64,000 bases of DNA from contig NZ_CADFDB010000016.1 of the NCBI RefSeq assembly GCF_902832845.1, positions 62,001 to 126,000 on the forward strand, given 5' to 3'. The notes beneath the pieces are model-generated. The model did no database searches. It was given only the letters and a program-made list of their open reading frames with translations, and had not been told where the DNA came from. Every line of letters starts with the position of its first letter. Within the stretch, counting starts at the first letter, position 1. Made by a program: the position numbers and the translations under genes. This DNA comes from Burkholderia metallica (GTDB taxonomy: Bacteria > Pseudomonadota > Gammaproteobacteria > Burkholderiales > Burkholderiaceae). Below, piece by piece: positions 8,550 through 17,715 of this stretch.

Positions 8550-10547
8550 ATGTTCGACAAGATTCTGATCGCCAACCGCGGCGAAATCGCATGCCGCGTC
8601 GCCGCGACGTGCAAACGTCTCGGGATCGCGAGCGTCGCCGTCTATTCCGACGCGGACGCGAACGCGAAACACGTGGCCGCGTGCGACGAAGCCGTGCACA
8701 TCGGCGGTTCGGCCGCGGCAGACAGCTATCTGCGCATCGAGCGCATCATCGAAGCCGCGCGCGCGACCGGCGCACAGGCGATCCACCCCGGCTACGGCTT
8801 TCTGTCGGAGAACGAAGATTTCGCGCAAGCGTGCGACGCGGCCGGCATCGTGTTCATCGGGCCGCCGGTCGACGCGATCGCGGCGATGGGCTCGAAGGCC
8901 GCCGCGAAGGCGCTGATGCACGCGGCGGCGGTGCCGCTCGTGCCCGGCTATCACGGCGACGATCAGGATGCGGCCCGCCTGCATCGCGAAGCCGACGAGA
9001 TCGGCTACCCGGTGCTGCTGAAGGCGAGCGCGGGCGGCGGCGGCAAGGGGATGCGCGTGGTCGAGCGCTCGGAGGACTTCCCGGCGGCGCTCGCGTCGTG
9101 CCAGCGCGAAGCGGCGAGCAGCTTCGGCAACGATCGCGTGCTGATCGAGAAATACCTGACGCGCCCGCGCCACGTCGAGGTGCAGGTGTTCGGCGACACG
9201 CACGGCAATACCGTGTACCTGTTCGATCGCGATTGCTCGGTGCAGCGCCGCCACCAGAAGGTGCTCGAGGAAGCGCCGGCGCCGGGCCTGCATGAAGACG
9301 TGCGCGAGGCCATGGGCCAGGCGGCCGTCGCGGCCGCGCGTGCGGTCGGCTATGTCGGCGCGGGTACCGTCGAATTCATCATGACGGGCGAAGCGTTCTA
9401 CTTCATGGAAATGAACACGCGCCTGCAGGTCGAGCATCCGGTCACCGAAATGGTCACGGGGCTCGACCTCGTCGAATGGCAACTGCGCGTCGCGTCGGGC
9501 GAGCCGCTGCCGCTGAAACAGGAAGAACTGCGCGTGCAGGGCCATGCGCTCGAGGCGCGCCTCTATGCGGAGAACCCGGCGCGCGGCTTCCTGCCGTCGA
9601 CGGGCACGCTGAAGCACCTGCGGTTGCCGGCCGGTGTCGAGTTCGACATCGGCGCGCCGGTGCGCGTCGACAGCGGCGTGCGCGAAGGCGACGCGATCAC
9701 GCCGTTCTACGACCCGATGATCGCGAAGCTGATCGTCCACGGCGCGGATCGTGCGGAAGCGCTGGGCTTGATGCTGCGCGCACTGCGCGCGTGCGAGGTG
9801 GTCGGCCTGCATACGAACGCCGCGTTCCTGCAGCGGATCGTCGCGTGCGAACCGTTTGCGACGGCCGATCTCGATACGGGCCTGATCGAGCGCAACCACG
9901 ACGCGCTGTTCGCGCCGCAACAGCCGCCGCGTGCCGCGCTGGCGCTGGCGTGCGCCGCGTTGCTCGCGCGCGAACGCGGTGTGGATACGCAGCGGGCGTC
10001 ACCGTGGCGCGCATTGCCGGACTGGCGGCTGAACGGCGGCTATCGTCGCACGCTCGAATGGCATGCGGTCGAGCGCGAAGCGGACGCGACGGTCACGTAT
10101 GAGGACGACGGCGCCGGTGCGCGCATCGCGATCCAGGGTGACGCCGCGCAACCGTTCGCATGGACGCGCGGCGCCACGCCGCTCGATTTCGACGTGACGC
10201 TCGGCGGCGTGCGCAGCAGCGGCCGCGTGTATGCGGACGGCGACAATTTCCACGTGTTCACGCAAGGCGCGGCCGACACGTTCGAATGGCGCAACCTGAT
10301 CGCGCATGCGGGCGACGCGGAGCAGGGCGGCGGGCGTCTGACCGCACCGATGCCCGGCAAGGTGATCGCGGTGCTGGTCGAACCCGGCCAGAAAGTCGAA
10401 GCCGGCACGCCGCTGATCGTGATGGAAGCGATGAAGATGGAGCACACGATCGGCGCGCCGAGCGCGGGCGTCGTCGCGGAAGTGCTGTACGGCGTCGGCG
10501 ACCAGGTCGCGGACGGTGCGCAGTTGCTGATGATGGAGCAAGGCTGA
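8550..10547 (+). CDS. liuD: Methylcrotonoyl-CoA carboxylase, biotin-containing alpha subunit
   Basis: 665 residues. N-terminal biotin carboxylase (KILIANRGEIACRV, ATP-grasp loop ASAGGGGKGMRVV, EMNTRLQVEHPVTE) and C-terminal biotin carboxyl carrier domain with the biotinylated lysine in VMEAMKMEHTI, about 45 residues before the end. It carboxylates biotin with ATP and bicarbonate for the liuB subunit. Last liu gene here: no HMG-CoA lyase (liuE) gene follows. Confidence 0.95.
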   Translation: MFDKILIANRGEIACRVAATCKRLGIASVAVYSDADANAKHVAACDEAVHIGGSAAADSYLRIERIIEAARATGAQAIHPGYGFLSENEDFAQACDAAGIVFIGPPVDAIAAMGSKAAAKALMHAAAVPLVPGYHGDDQDAARLHREADEIGYPVLLKASAGGGGKGMRVVERSEDFPAALASCQREAASSFGNDRVLIEKYLTRPRHVEVQVFGDTHGNTVYLFDRDCSVQRRHQKVLEEAPAPGLHEDVREAMGQAAVAAARAVGYVGAGTVEFIMTGEAFYFMEMNTRLQVEHPVTEMVTGLDLVEWQLRVASGEPLPLKQEELRVQGHALEARLYAENPARGFLPSTGTLKHLRLPAGVEFDIGAPVRVDSGVREGDAITPFYDPMIAKLIVHGADRAEALGLMLRALRACEVVGLHTNAAFLQRIVACEPFATADLDTGLIERNHDALFAPQQPPRAALALACAALLARERGVDTQRASPWRALPDWRLNGGYRRTLEWHAVEREADATVTYEDDGAGARIAIQGDAAQPFAWTRGATPLDFDVTLGGVRSSGRVYADGDNFHVFTQGAADTFEWRNLIAHAGDAEQGGGRLTAPMPGKVIAVLVEPGQKVEAGTPLIVMEAMKMEHTIGAPSAGVVAEVLYGVGDQVADGAQLLMMEQG

Positions 10548-10871
10548 GCGTCGCCTGCTTCGCTGCATGCGGGCTGGCTGCTGCGGCCGCCGGCCCGTAA
10601 AATGACGCTTCGCGGTTCGTTGCATGGCCTGTATTGCGACGGACCGGCTTCGGTCGCTTCGAAAAAAACGAAGCAATGCGAATCTTTCGATTGCATTACG
10701 CGCCTCGTGCTTTCTCTTTCTTCCGCCACTGCGCGAGCCGCGTCTGCGTGCACGCGGCTCGCGTCGTGGCGCGACACCATCGTGTAATACGTCGTTATTA
10801 GCATCTCGCCGTCGACATGACCGGCGCGCACCCGCGCCCGTGTCATGTCGTCACATCCACGGAGAGACGTT
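10548..10871. other. Intergenic region with strong inverted repeats between liuD and the phospholipase unit
   Basis: No convincing gene. It holds a small hairpin GCTTCG-A7-CGAAGC (10656-10674), a perfect 12-bp stem (10732-10743 with 10752-10763, loop 8) and an inverted repeat ACATGAC-N20-GTCATGT (10815-10821, 10842-10848). A TGTCAT-GTCG-TCACAT stretch at 10841 is a weak Pho-box-like match. One hairpin may end liu transcription; the last repeat may be regulatory for the phospholipase. Confidence 0.5.
10732..10763 (+). terminator. Long perfect hairpin downstream of liuD
   Basis: Stem CGCGAGCCGCGT pairs perfectly with ACGCGGCTCGCG around an 8-nt loop. No T-tract follows, so it may be a factor-dependent terminator or an mRNA-stabilising element. 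Confidence 0.4.
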
Positions 10872-11075
10872 ATGCGAAAGTCGGCCCTACGGCCTTTCGC
10901 GGTCGTCGGTCTGATCGCGCTGACCGCCGTCCTCGGCGCGTGCAACGACGACCTGACCGCACCCGCCGCGCCCGTCGCGCAGCAGAAGGCCGCGTGCGGT
11001 GGCGGTGTCGTCGCCACCGCGCAGATGCGCTGCCCGCCCGGTTTCACCGCGCCTGCGTCGTCGCCCGCTTCCTGA
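10872..11075 (+). CDS. Small predicted lipoprotein upstream of phospholipase C
   Basis: 67 residues. Basic N-terminus (MRKSALRPF), hydrophobic core and lipobox LGAC, giving a mature lipoprotein of about 44 residues with a Cys pair around an AxxGGGVV segment and a Pro-rich tail. GGAGAG lies upstream of this ATG; an earlier in-frame ATG (10845) would add nine residues before the signal. It ends 42 bases before the phospholipase gene on the same strand, so probably co-transcribed. No homologue recognised; an accessory role in export or release is a guess. Confidence 0.72.
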   Translation: MRKSALRPFAVVGLIALTAVLGACNDDLTAPAAPVAQQKAACGGGVVATAQMRCPPGFTAPASSPAS

Positions 11076-11117
11076 TCCCGGTCGTTTCCACCAGAAATCC
11101 AATCAAGAGCTACCCGC

Positions 11118-13232
11118 ATGGCCACCCATTCGCGACGCGATTTTCTGAAGTTCTCCGCCGGCCTCGCCGGCGCGACCGCCGCCACCGCGCTGCTGCCCGA
11201 ATCGATCCGCAAGGCGCTGGCGATCGAGCCGAACACCGTGACGGGCACGATCCAGGATGTCCAGCACATCGTCGTGTTCATGCAGGAAAACCGCTCGTTC
11301 GACCACTATCTCGGTCACCTGAGCGGCGTGCGCGGCTACAACGACCGCTTCCCGGTCACGCTGCCGAACGGCAAGCCGGTGTGGTTCCAGCCGCGGCAGG
11401 AAGACAAGACGAGCGTGATCGCGCCGTTCCGCTACGACACGACCAACCCGGGTGTCAACGCGCAATGTATCGGCGGTCTGCCGCATACGTGGGCGACGAC
11501 GCACGGCGCGATCGACAACGGCCGCGCGGACCAGTGGGCGGTGCAGAAGTCGAACATGACGATGGGCTACCACGTCCGCGACGACATCCCGTTCCACTAC
11601 GCGCTCGCGGATGCGTTCACGGTGTGCGACCACTACTTCTGCTCGATTCCGGGCAACACGCACCCGAACCGCATGTACCTGATGACGGGCATGGTCGACC
11701 CGCTGGGCACGGGCGGCGGCCCGCTGCTCGACAACACCGACTACATCGACAATCAGTTCGACAAGATCCAATTGCCGCCCTTCAGCTGGACGACGTATCC
11801 GGAGCGTCTCGAGAAAGCGGGCATCTCGTGGCAGATCTACCAGCAGGGCACCGGATTCGACAACTTCACCGGCAACTACGGCACGAACATGCTCGCGTGC
11901 TTCGAGAACTTCGTGAATGCGCCGGCCGGCTCGTCGCTGCAGACGCGCGGGATGAGCACGCGCCCGATCACGCAGCTGAAGGCCGACGTGCAGGCGAACG
12001 CGCTGCCGCAGGTGTCGTGGCTGCTGCCGCCCGCCGCGTATTCGGAGCACCCGAAGTTCACGCCGCTGTACGGCGCGTACTACCTGTCGACGATTCTCGA
12101 TGCGCTGACGTCGAATCCGGACGTCTGGAGCAAGACCGTCCTGCTCGTCATGTACGACGAGAACGACGGCTTCTTCGATCACGTCGTGCCGCCGTCGGCG
12201 CCGACGCTGCCGGGCTCCGGCATGAGCACCGTGGACGTGTCGCTCGAACGGCACAACGTCGTGACTTCGACGCAGACGGGCACGTACACGGCAGACAACC
12301 TGCCGTACGGCCTCGGCCCGCGCGTGCCGATGTTCGTGGTGTCGCCGTGGTCGAAGGGCGGTTTCGTCTGCTCGCAGGTCTTCGATCACACGTCGGTGCT
12401 GCAATTCATCGAGAAGCGCTTCGGCGTGATGGAAACGAACATCTCGCCGTGGCGCCGTGCGATCTGCGGCGACCTGACGTCGGCGCTCGACTTCTCGAAA
12501 TCGGATACGACGCTGCCGACCCTGCCGAACACGCAGGCGTATGTCGCGCAGGCGGACCTGCAATGCTCGCGCGCGTCGTCGCAGACGGCGCCGGCCAGCA
12601 CCGCGCAGCAGGTCGTGACGGCGCAGGAGCCCGGCACGCGGCCGGCGCGCGCGCTGCCGTACGAACTGCACGTCACCGGCCAGTTGCAGGCGCAGGGTTA
12701 CGCGCTGACGTTCGCAAACACCGGTGCGCAGGGCGCGCATTTCTGGGTCTATACCGGCGACGCGACCGCGATGCCGCGCCGCTATACGGTCGAAGCGGGC
12801 AAGCAGTTGACCGATACGTGGGCGCTCGACGCGAACGGCAACTACCTCGTGAGCGTGTGGGGGCCGAACGGCTATTTCCGGCGTTTCGCGGGGTCGGCCG
12901 TCGCGGATGCCGGCGCGAAGCCTGAAATCACGCCGTGCTACGACACCGCCAACGGCGACGTGTACGTGACGATCGCCAACGCGGGTACCGGCACGCTCAC
13001 GGTCACGGCGACCGATGTCGCGTACGGCGGGGCCCCGCGCACGCTGACGGTGCCGGCGGGTCAGCGCATCGAAGCGCACTGGGATCTGTCGTGCAGCAGC
13101 CACTGGTACGACCTGCAGTTCGCGGTGGCGGGGAACGCAGGCTGGACGCGCCGCATCGCGGGGCACGTGGAAACCGGCAAGCCCAGCGTCACCGACCCGG
13201 CGGCCGTCGCGCCGACGATTGCGGCGATCTGA
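11118..13232 (+). CDS. Phosphocholine-specific phospholipase C, Tat-exported
   Basis: 704 residues. The twin-arginine signal SRRDFLK near residue 6 and a hydrophobic stretch predict folded export. The phosphoesterase domain shows VVFMQENRSFDHYLG, DHYFCSIPGNTHPNR and VMYDENDGFFDHVVPP, the metal/active-site segments of bacterial phospholipase C. Two C-terminal DUF756 domains follow (about 510-600 and 605-700). It hydrolyses phosphatidylcholine or sphingomyelin outside the cell; released phosphocholine could feed the choline transporter genes elsewhere in the window (inference). Confidence 0.93.
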   Translation: MATHSRRDFLKFSAGLAGATAATALLPESIRKALAIEPNTVTGTIQDVQHIVVFMQENRSFDHYLGHLSGVRGYNDRFPVTLPNGKPVWFQPRQEDKTSVIAPFRYDTTNPGVNAQCIGGLPHTWATTHGAIDNGRADQWAVQKSNMTMGYHVRDDIPFHYALADAFTVCDHYFCSIPGNTHPNRMYLMTGMVDPLGTGGGPLLDNTDYIDNQFDKIQLPPFSWTTYPERLEKAGISWQIYQQGTGFDNFTGNYGTNMLACFENFVNAPAGSSLQTRGMSTRPITQLKADVQANALPQVSWLLPPAAYSEHPKFTPLYGAYYLSTILDALTSNPDVWSKTVLLVMYDENDGFFDHVVPPSAPTLPGSGMSTVDVSLERHNVVTSTQTGTYTADNLPYGLGPRVPMFVVSPWSKGGFVCSQVFDHTSVLQFIEKRFGVMETNISPWRRAICGDLTSALDFSKSDTTLPTLPNTQAYVAQADLQCSRASSQTAPASTAQQVVTAQEPGTRPARALPYELHVTGQLQAQGYALTFANTGAQGAHFWVYTGDATAMPRRYTVEAGKQLTDTWALDANGNYLVSVWGPNGYFRRFAGSAVADAGAKPEITPCYDTANGDVYVTIANAGTGTLTVTATDVAYGGAPRTLTVPAGQRIEAHWDLSCSSHWYDLQFAVAGNAGWTRRIAGHVETGKPSVTDPAAVAPTIAAI

Positions 13233-13304
13233 CGGTCGTTTGTGTGCGGGGCGCCGGCGGGTTCGCCGGCAAACGATCGGGCCCGCGCGTGGTGCTTCGA
13301 TCGT

Positions 13305-13332
13305 GACGAAGGCGCGTCATGGCGCCTTTGTC
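13305..13332. terminator. Bidirectional terminator between phospholipase C and methyltransferase
   Basis: Stem AAGGCGC / GCGCCTT around GTCATG, extended by GAC/GTC pairs past one mismatch and followed by a short T-rich stretch, between convergent genes. Confidence 0.55.
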
Positions 13333-13358
13333 GTTCATCGTGAATCACCTTCGCGAAA

Positions 13359-14057
13359 TCACATCGGGCGAAATACCGCGTACTGGTCGCCATCGACGTG
13401 TTCCATGTACCGCGAGTCATGGAGCGTGAGGTTGACCGGCTGGCGGTGTTTTTCGTCCGTGGCGTCCTGTCCGTCGTTGGTGCGCGTGTTGAACAGGTTC
13501 GACGCGTTCGCGGAATTCACGAGGGAATCAAGCCGCGGCGCGTGCCAGTCGAGGTGCCCTCTGAGCAGGTAGAAGTGCATGATGCCGCATTGCTGGTGCG
13601 CCCAGTAGTCATGCCACGTAAACGAATCGGGCCGCCATACGGAGTTGTGGCTCTCGAAGAACGACGCGCCGTTCATCGGCATGCACTCGGGGGTCGAGAT
13701 GATGATGTATCGCGATCGATAGTTGAGAAATTCCAGCAGATCGCGACCGTGCGAGTGACGCATGTGTTCGATGACGTCGCCCAGAATGACCGTGTCGTAC
13801 GTGTCGCCGGCTCGTTCGTAAAGCGTGTCGCTGACGGCGGACACGATGTCGTCGTAGCCGTTCTCGCGCAGGAGCGGATGTGTGTTCTCGTCGCATTCCA
13901 GCGCCGTGAAACGGCAATCCGGCACGACCTGCTTGAGCAGGCGCCCGTATTTGCCGCCTCCGGCCCCGATATCCAGAATATTCGTCGGGGCGATCGACTT
14001 GACGAGATGCTGAGTGAGCCGATCGAAGGTCGGCCACGAATACCCGATCTGTTCCAA
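13359..14057 (-). CDS. Class I SAM-dependent methyltransferase
   Basis: About 232 residues from a TTG start at 14057 with GGAG six bases upstream. The frame is open to an ATG at 14246, but that extension is Arg/Ala-rich and unlike the rest. SAM-binding motif I is ILDIGAGGGKYGRLL; the post-II region is YDTVILGDVIEHM. Resembles methyltransferases of surface-polysaccharide clusters; the substrate is unknown. It is divergent from the first DUF2827 gene, which suggests a role in the same surface-modification region. Confidence 0.75.
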   Translation of the reverse strand: MEQIGYSWPTFDRLTQHLVKSIAPTNILDIGAGGGKYGRLLKQVVPDCRFTALECDENTHPLLRENGYDDIVSAVSDTLYERAGDTYDTVILGDVIEHMRHSHGRDLLEFLNYRSRYIIISTPECMPMNGASFFESHNSVWRPDSFTWHDYWAHQQCGIMHFYLLRGHLDWHAPRLDSLVNSANASNLFNTRTNDGQDATDEKHRQPVNLTLHDSRYMEHVDGDQYAVFRPM

Positions 14058-14372
14058 GCTGATCTCCGATGACGGCGGGTTCGAGGAATCGATTGTAGTC
14101 GCTCGGCGGCGTTTACCGCCGGAAATCGCGGCGTCGGCGCAGCAGCCCGCCCTGGATGCCGCTGCCGCCCGGCACCCGGCGGCAGCCCGACGGCGCGACC
14201 GAGCCGTCTTGCTCGGATTCACCTGCGCCGGCCCCGTGCTGACCATCCCTGACAGTATGCGGCCGGCGCTCCGCTAAAATGCCGGGTTGCCGCGCGCCGC
14301 TTGACGCGGGCCGCGCATCGCGCGCTACACTGCGTTCATTCCAGCCCCATTCAATCTTCCATCCCGCCGACG

Positions 14373-15515
14373 ATGACGTCCCCTGTCCTGAACGGCCTGC
14401 GCATCGGTATCACGATCGGGCTGCGTGCCCCCGACGAAAGCCTGTGGATCAACGGCATCAAGCAGAACGCGCTGTTTCTCGCGAAGCTGCTGATGGCGTC
14501 GCCGCACGGCTACCGCGTGACGCTGGTCAACACCACCGACGTGCCGCTCACCGATGCACTGCCGTGGGATCGCAGCGTATTCGACACGCGCACGTTCGAC
14601 GACATGAAGGACGCGCTCGACGTGGTGATCGAACTCGGCGGCCAGATCAACGCGGAGCAGACGGCCTACGTGAAGGCGCGCGGCGCGAAGCTCGTCAGCT
14701 ACTGCTGCGGCGTCGAGTACATCAACGTGATGGAATCGATGCTGTTCGGCCGCCGGCTGTGGGATTCGCTGTTCATCAACCGCGGCTACGACGAGGTGTG
14801 GGCGATTCCGCAGATCGCGCCGTCGTCGCTGCCGTTCCTGCAGTCGATGCGCCGCTGCCCGGGGCGCGTCGTGCCGTTCGTGTGGGATCCGATGTTCCTG
14901 AGCGCGCGCGCCGCGTCGCTGCCCGAGCGCGGCGAGTACCGGCCGCGCAGCGAGCCCGGCAAGCGGCTGACCGTGATGGAGCCGAACCACGACGTGGTGA
15001 AGTTCTGCGTGTATCCGATGCTGATCATCGACGAAGTGTATCGGCGCGAGCCCGACGCGATCTGCTTCACGCACGTGACGAACGCCGATCGCCTCGCGCA
15101 CGGCAGCCCCGAGTTCGTGATGCTGATGAACTACCTGGACATCGTGCGTGCGGGCAAGGCGAGCTTCGTCGGGCGCTTCGAGACGCCGCTGTTCCTGGCC
15201 GACCTGACCGATATCGTCGTGTCGCACCAATGGTCGAATCCGCTCAACTATTTCTATTTCGACGTGTGCTGGCAGGGCTATCCGCTCGTGCACAACGCGA
15301 GCCTCGCCCCCGATCTCGGCTACTACTATCCGGACAACGACGTGGAGCAGGGCGCCGCGGCGCTGCTGCGCGCGCTGCATACGCACGATGACGACTGGGA
15401 AGCGTACACGCGGCGCCAGCGCGAGATCCTCGGCCGCTATACGTCGGCGAATCCGGCGCTCGTCGCCGAATATGACGCGCTGCTCGCGAGCCTGATCGGC
15501 GTGTCGGCCGCATAA
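14373..15515 (+). CDS. DUF2827 family protein, putative GT-B-like glycosyltransferase (copy 1)
   Basis: 380 residues, no signal peptide, so probably cytoplasmic. It shares with three other proteins in the window: SLWINGIKQN near the N-terminus, VVIELGGQ, YCCGVEYINVMES, MEPNHDVVKFCVYPM and the C-terminal block HQWSNPLNYFYFD, YPLVHNAS and GYYYPD. The C-terminal block looks like the donor-nucleotide half of a GT-B enzyme (inference). Followed by a clear hairpin, so probably a single transcription unit. It is the most diverged of the four copies. Confidence 0.8.
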   Translation: MTSPVLNGLRIGITIGLRAPDESLWINGIKQNALFLAKLLMASPHGYRVTLVNTTDVPLTDALPWDRSVFDTRTFDDMKDALDVVIELGGQINAEQTAYVKARGAKLVSYCCGVEYINVMESMLFGRRLWDSLFINRGYDEVWAIPQIAPSSLPFLQSMRRCPGRVVPFVWDPMFLSARAASLPERGEYRPRSEPGKRLTVMEPNHDVVKFCVYPMLIIDEVYRREPDAICFTHVTNADRLAHGSPEFVMLMNYLDIVRAGKASFVGRFETPLFLADLTDIVVSHQWSNPLNYFYFDVCWQGYPLVHNASLAPDLGYYYPDNDVEQGAAALLRALHTHDDDWEAYTRRQREILGRYTSANPALVAEYDALLASLIGVSAA

Positions 15516-15612
15516 GTCCTCCCGATTTGCTCGCGGCGCATGTCGTTGCACCGCAGCCTGCCATCGGGATTGGTCCGCCTTTATGTCTGACGAAATGGTG
15601 CCGTTAAAAAAG

Positions 15613-15644
15613 AAACCGCCGAACCCGATTGGTTCGACGGTTTT
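15613..15644 (+). terminator. Rho-independent-like terminator after DUF2827 copy 1
   Basis: Stem AAACCG-C-CGAACC paired with GGTTCG-A-CGGTTT around CGATT, ending in TTTT. One internal mismatch. Confidence 0.6.
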
Positions 15645-16303
15645 GAAGGCACGAAATTGACGGCTCCGAGGGAAGTCCGTCAGAAATCATTTTAGAGGTT
15701 AACAAGTCTTAAATATTGTTAAACATGTTTCAATCGATAATCATCATATGATTAAAGTCGATTTTATCGATTGGAAACGTCTAGATTCGGTTTCCATTTT
15801 TAATAATGGGTTTGCAGCATGGAGATTGAGTGCTGCGATGATCGAATGACGGGCGGCGGACGATCTTTGGCGCCGGATGAGCCGGCTGGCGGGCTTCGCG
15901 GCGGGCCTGGCAGCGAGTGAAGGCGATACGTCCCGAACGGCTATTTATCCGATCAATTGGATATTTCCTGATTTGCGCGATGCGTGAATGGCGGGATAAT
16001 TGATTCAGGTCAAGATGTTTAGGTAAAAAGAATAAACGGCATCTCGATCTGGATTCCGCAATTTGCGTTAGTGTGACCTGTCGCACAATCGATATCGCGC
16101 GCGTATGGTTTATTTCCACTAATTGAATATCGTTGAAAAATATCGAATTTGACGGCGCGCCGAAGCGAAAAGTACGCTCCCGGAAAAGATCGACATGACA
16201 GGATGGGCCGGGTAGGCGGCGGAGCGCGTGAAGGTCGACTTGCTCCGCAATGTTTGTTGAGGTCGAGCCGCGATTGGCGGCTCGCCATTTGCCGGAGCGC
16301 CGG
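15645..16303. other. Relatively AT-rich intergenic region upstream of the EAL gene
   Basis: No supported gene. 15690-16150 is noticeably richer in A/T than the surroundings (for example the TTAAATATTGTTAAAC and AATCATCATATGATTAAAG stretches near 15707-15756). It may hold the promoter of the EAL gene or be a relic of transfer. Confidence 0.45.
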
Positions 16304-17107
16304 ATGAATGCGGTCGAAGCTCGCCTGGAGGCGAATCGGGAAGCGCAGCGTGACGAAATCGATGTCGTGTTCGGTGCACCCGACGATCATCCCGACCTCG
16401 CGTCGGTACGCAGTTTCGTGGAAAGCCGGCTCGGGTTCGCGCAAGAGCCGGTATGCCGCGCCGACCTGTCGGGTGGTGTGCTGTACCGGGAATGCCTAGC
16501 GAGACTGCGCTGGGGCGAGCGTGACGCGCTGCCGCCGGTCGCGTTCCTGCCGCGCCTCGAGGCGCTCGGGCTGATGCGGTGGTTCGACCGGCTCGTGGTC
16601 GGCCGGACGATCGACGCGCTGCGTGCCGATCCGGCGGCCGTGTTCGGCTGCAACGTGACGGCGGCGAGCGCGGTCGTCGACGACGGGTGGCTGGCGATCT
16701 TCAGGCGGCTCGAGCGCGAGCCGTCGGTCGCGGCGCGGCTGGTGGTCGAAATCACGGAGACGGGGCCGCTGAATCCCGTCGCCGGGCGCTCGTTCGTGAA
16801 CCGCTTCCAGCGGGCCGGATGCCGGATCGCGATCGACGATTTCGGGGTCGGCTTCAGCGCGTTGAACAACCTGGTGGTCGGCAATCCCGACATCGTGAAG
16901 CTCGACCGTTCGATCCTGTCGATGATCAAGCGCAACGCGATCGGGCGCTACCAGTTCCGCAGGCTGATCGCGTTCGCGCATGAAGGGGCGCGGCACGTCG
17001 TCGTCGAAGGCGTGGAGAGCGAGAGCGACCGGCAGATCCTCGTGGACGCCGGCGTCGCGTGGGCGCAGGGCATCCGTTTTTCATGGCGGTCGCCGGCCGC
17101 CGCTTGA
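16304..17107 (+). CDS. EAL-domain protein, probable cyclic-di-GMP phosphodiesterase
   Basis: About 267 residues from ATG 16304, with GGAG six bases upstream; an in-frame ATG at 16250 has no ribosome site. A stand-alone EAL domain: the signature appears as ECLAR, followed by the NVTA asparagine, EITETG, IDDFGVGFSALNN, VKLDRS, VEGVES and AQG. The usual catalytic acidic and Lys residues are present, so activity is likely. No sensor or membrane segment. Its position next to adhesin and glycosylation-type genes suggests cyclic-di-GMP control of surface attachment (inference). Confidence 0.85.
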   Translation: MNAVEARLEANREAQRDEIDVVFGAPDDHPDLASVRSFVESRLGFAQEPVCRADLSGGVLYRECLARLRWGERDALPPVAFLPRLEALGLMRWFDRLVVGRTIDALRADPAAVFGCNVTAASAVVDDGWLAIFRRLEREPSVAARLVVEITETGPLNPVAGRSFVNRFQRAGCRIAIDDFGVGFSALNNLVVGNPDIVKLDRSILSMIKRNAIGRYQFRRLIAFAHEGARHVVVEGVESESDRQILVDAGVAWAQGIRFSWRSPAAA

Positions 17108-17199
17108 CGGCGGGGAACCGGCGAAGTGGCGTGCATGACGCACGCCGGTATCGGGCGTGGCCGGCGCGTGGCCGGGACGAATCGCAAAGGGGCGTGGGC

Positions 17200-17616
17200 A
17201 TGGCGGGGACGAAGGCCGGAGGCGGAACAGGCACGCAGGCGGGCGGTGCGCGCGATCTCGTCGCGATCGCCGAGCTGGCCGACATGCTGCGGCAACTGGG
17301 CACCGAATCGCCCGAGGTGCCGATCGACGTCGCGCCGTATCTCGACGGCCTGGCAGCCGTTGCGCGTCGCATTCGGCGGATGAAGCCGCTCGACGCCGGC
17401 GCCCGCGAACTGGCGGCGCGGCACTATTACGCGGGCGTCATCGCCGGCGCATGCGGCGACGATTCGGCGATCGCGCGCGGCGTCACCGACAGCCTCGCCA
17501 GTCAATCCGGCGGCGCGAGCCCGACGGCGGCGCGCTGTTTCGCGGCACTCGCGCGCACGGGGCGGCGGCATGGTCGTGCGTTCGCCGCGCAGAGCGGCAA
17601 TCGGGTGCCGGTCTAG
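17200..17616 (+). CDS. Hypothetical protein downstream of the EAL gene
   Basis: About 138 residues from ATG 17200 with AAGGGG upstream. Gly-rich N-terminus, then an Ala/Arg-rich helical body (LVAIAELADMLRQLG, ARRIRRMKPLDAGARELAARHYYAG). No signal peptide or membrane segment. Same strand as the EAL gene, 92 bases after it. Family not recognised; codon use looks normal for the region, so it is probably real. Confidence 0.5.
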   Translation: MAGTKAGGGTGTQAGGARDLVAIAELADMLRQLGTESPEVPIDVAPYLDGLAAVARRIRRMKPLDAGARELAARHYYAGVIAGACGDDSAIARGVTDSLASQSGGASPTAARCFAALARTGRRHGRAFAAQSGNRVPV

Positions 17617-17715
17617 CGGCCGGTCACACCGGTCACGGGCCGAGGCACGGCGCGAGGCGCGCGGCCTGCGTCGACCTCATCGGCACGCAGCAGCGCCCGG
17701 CCCGCGGCGAATCGA

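Noticed and set aside
14058-14246. N-terminal extension of the methyltransferase to ATG 14246
   Set aside because: The extra 63 residues are basic low complexity, while a TTG with a good ribosome site sits at the domain start.
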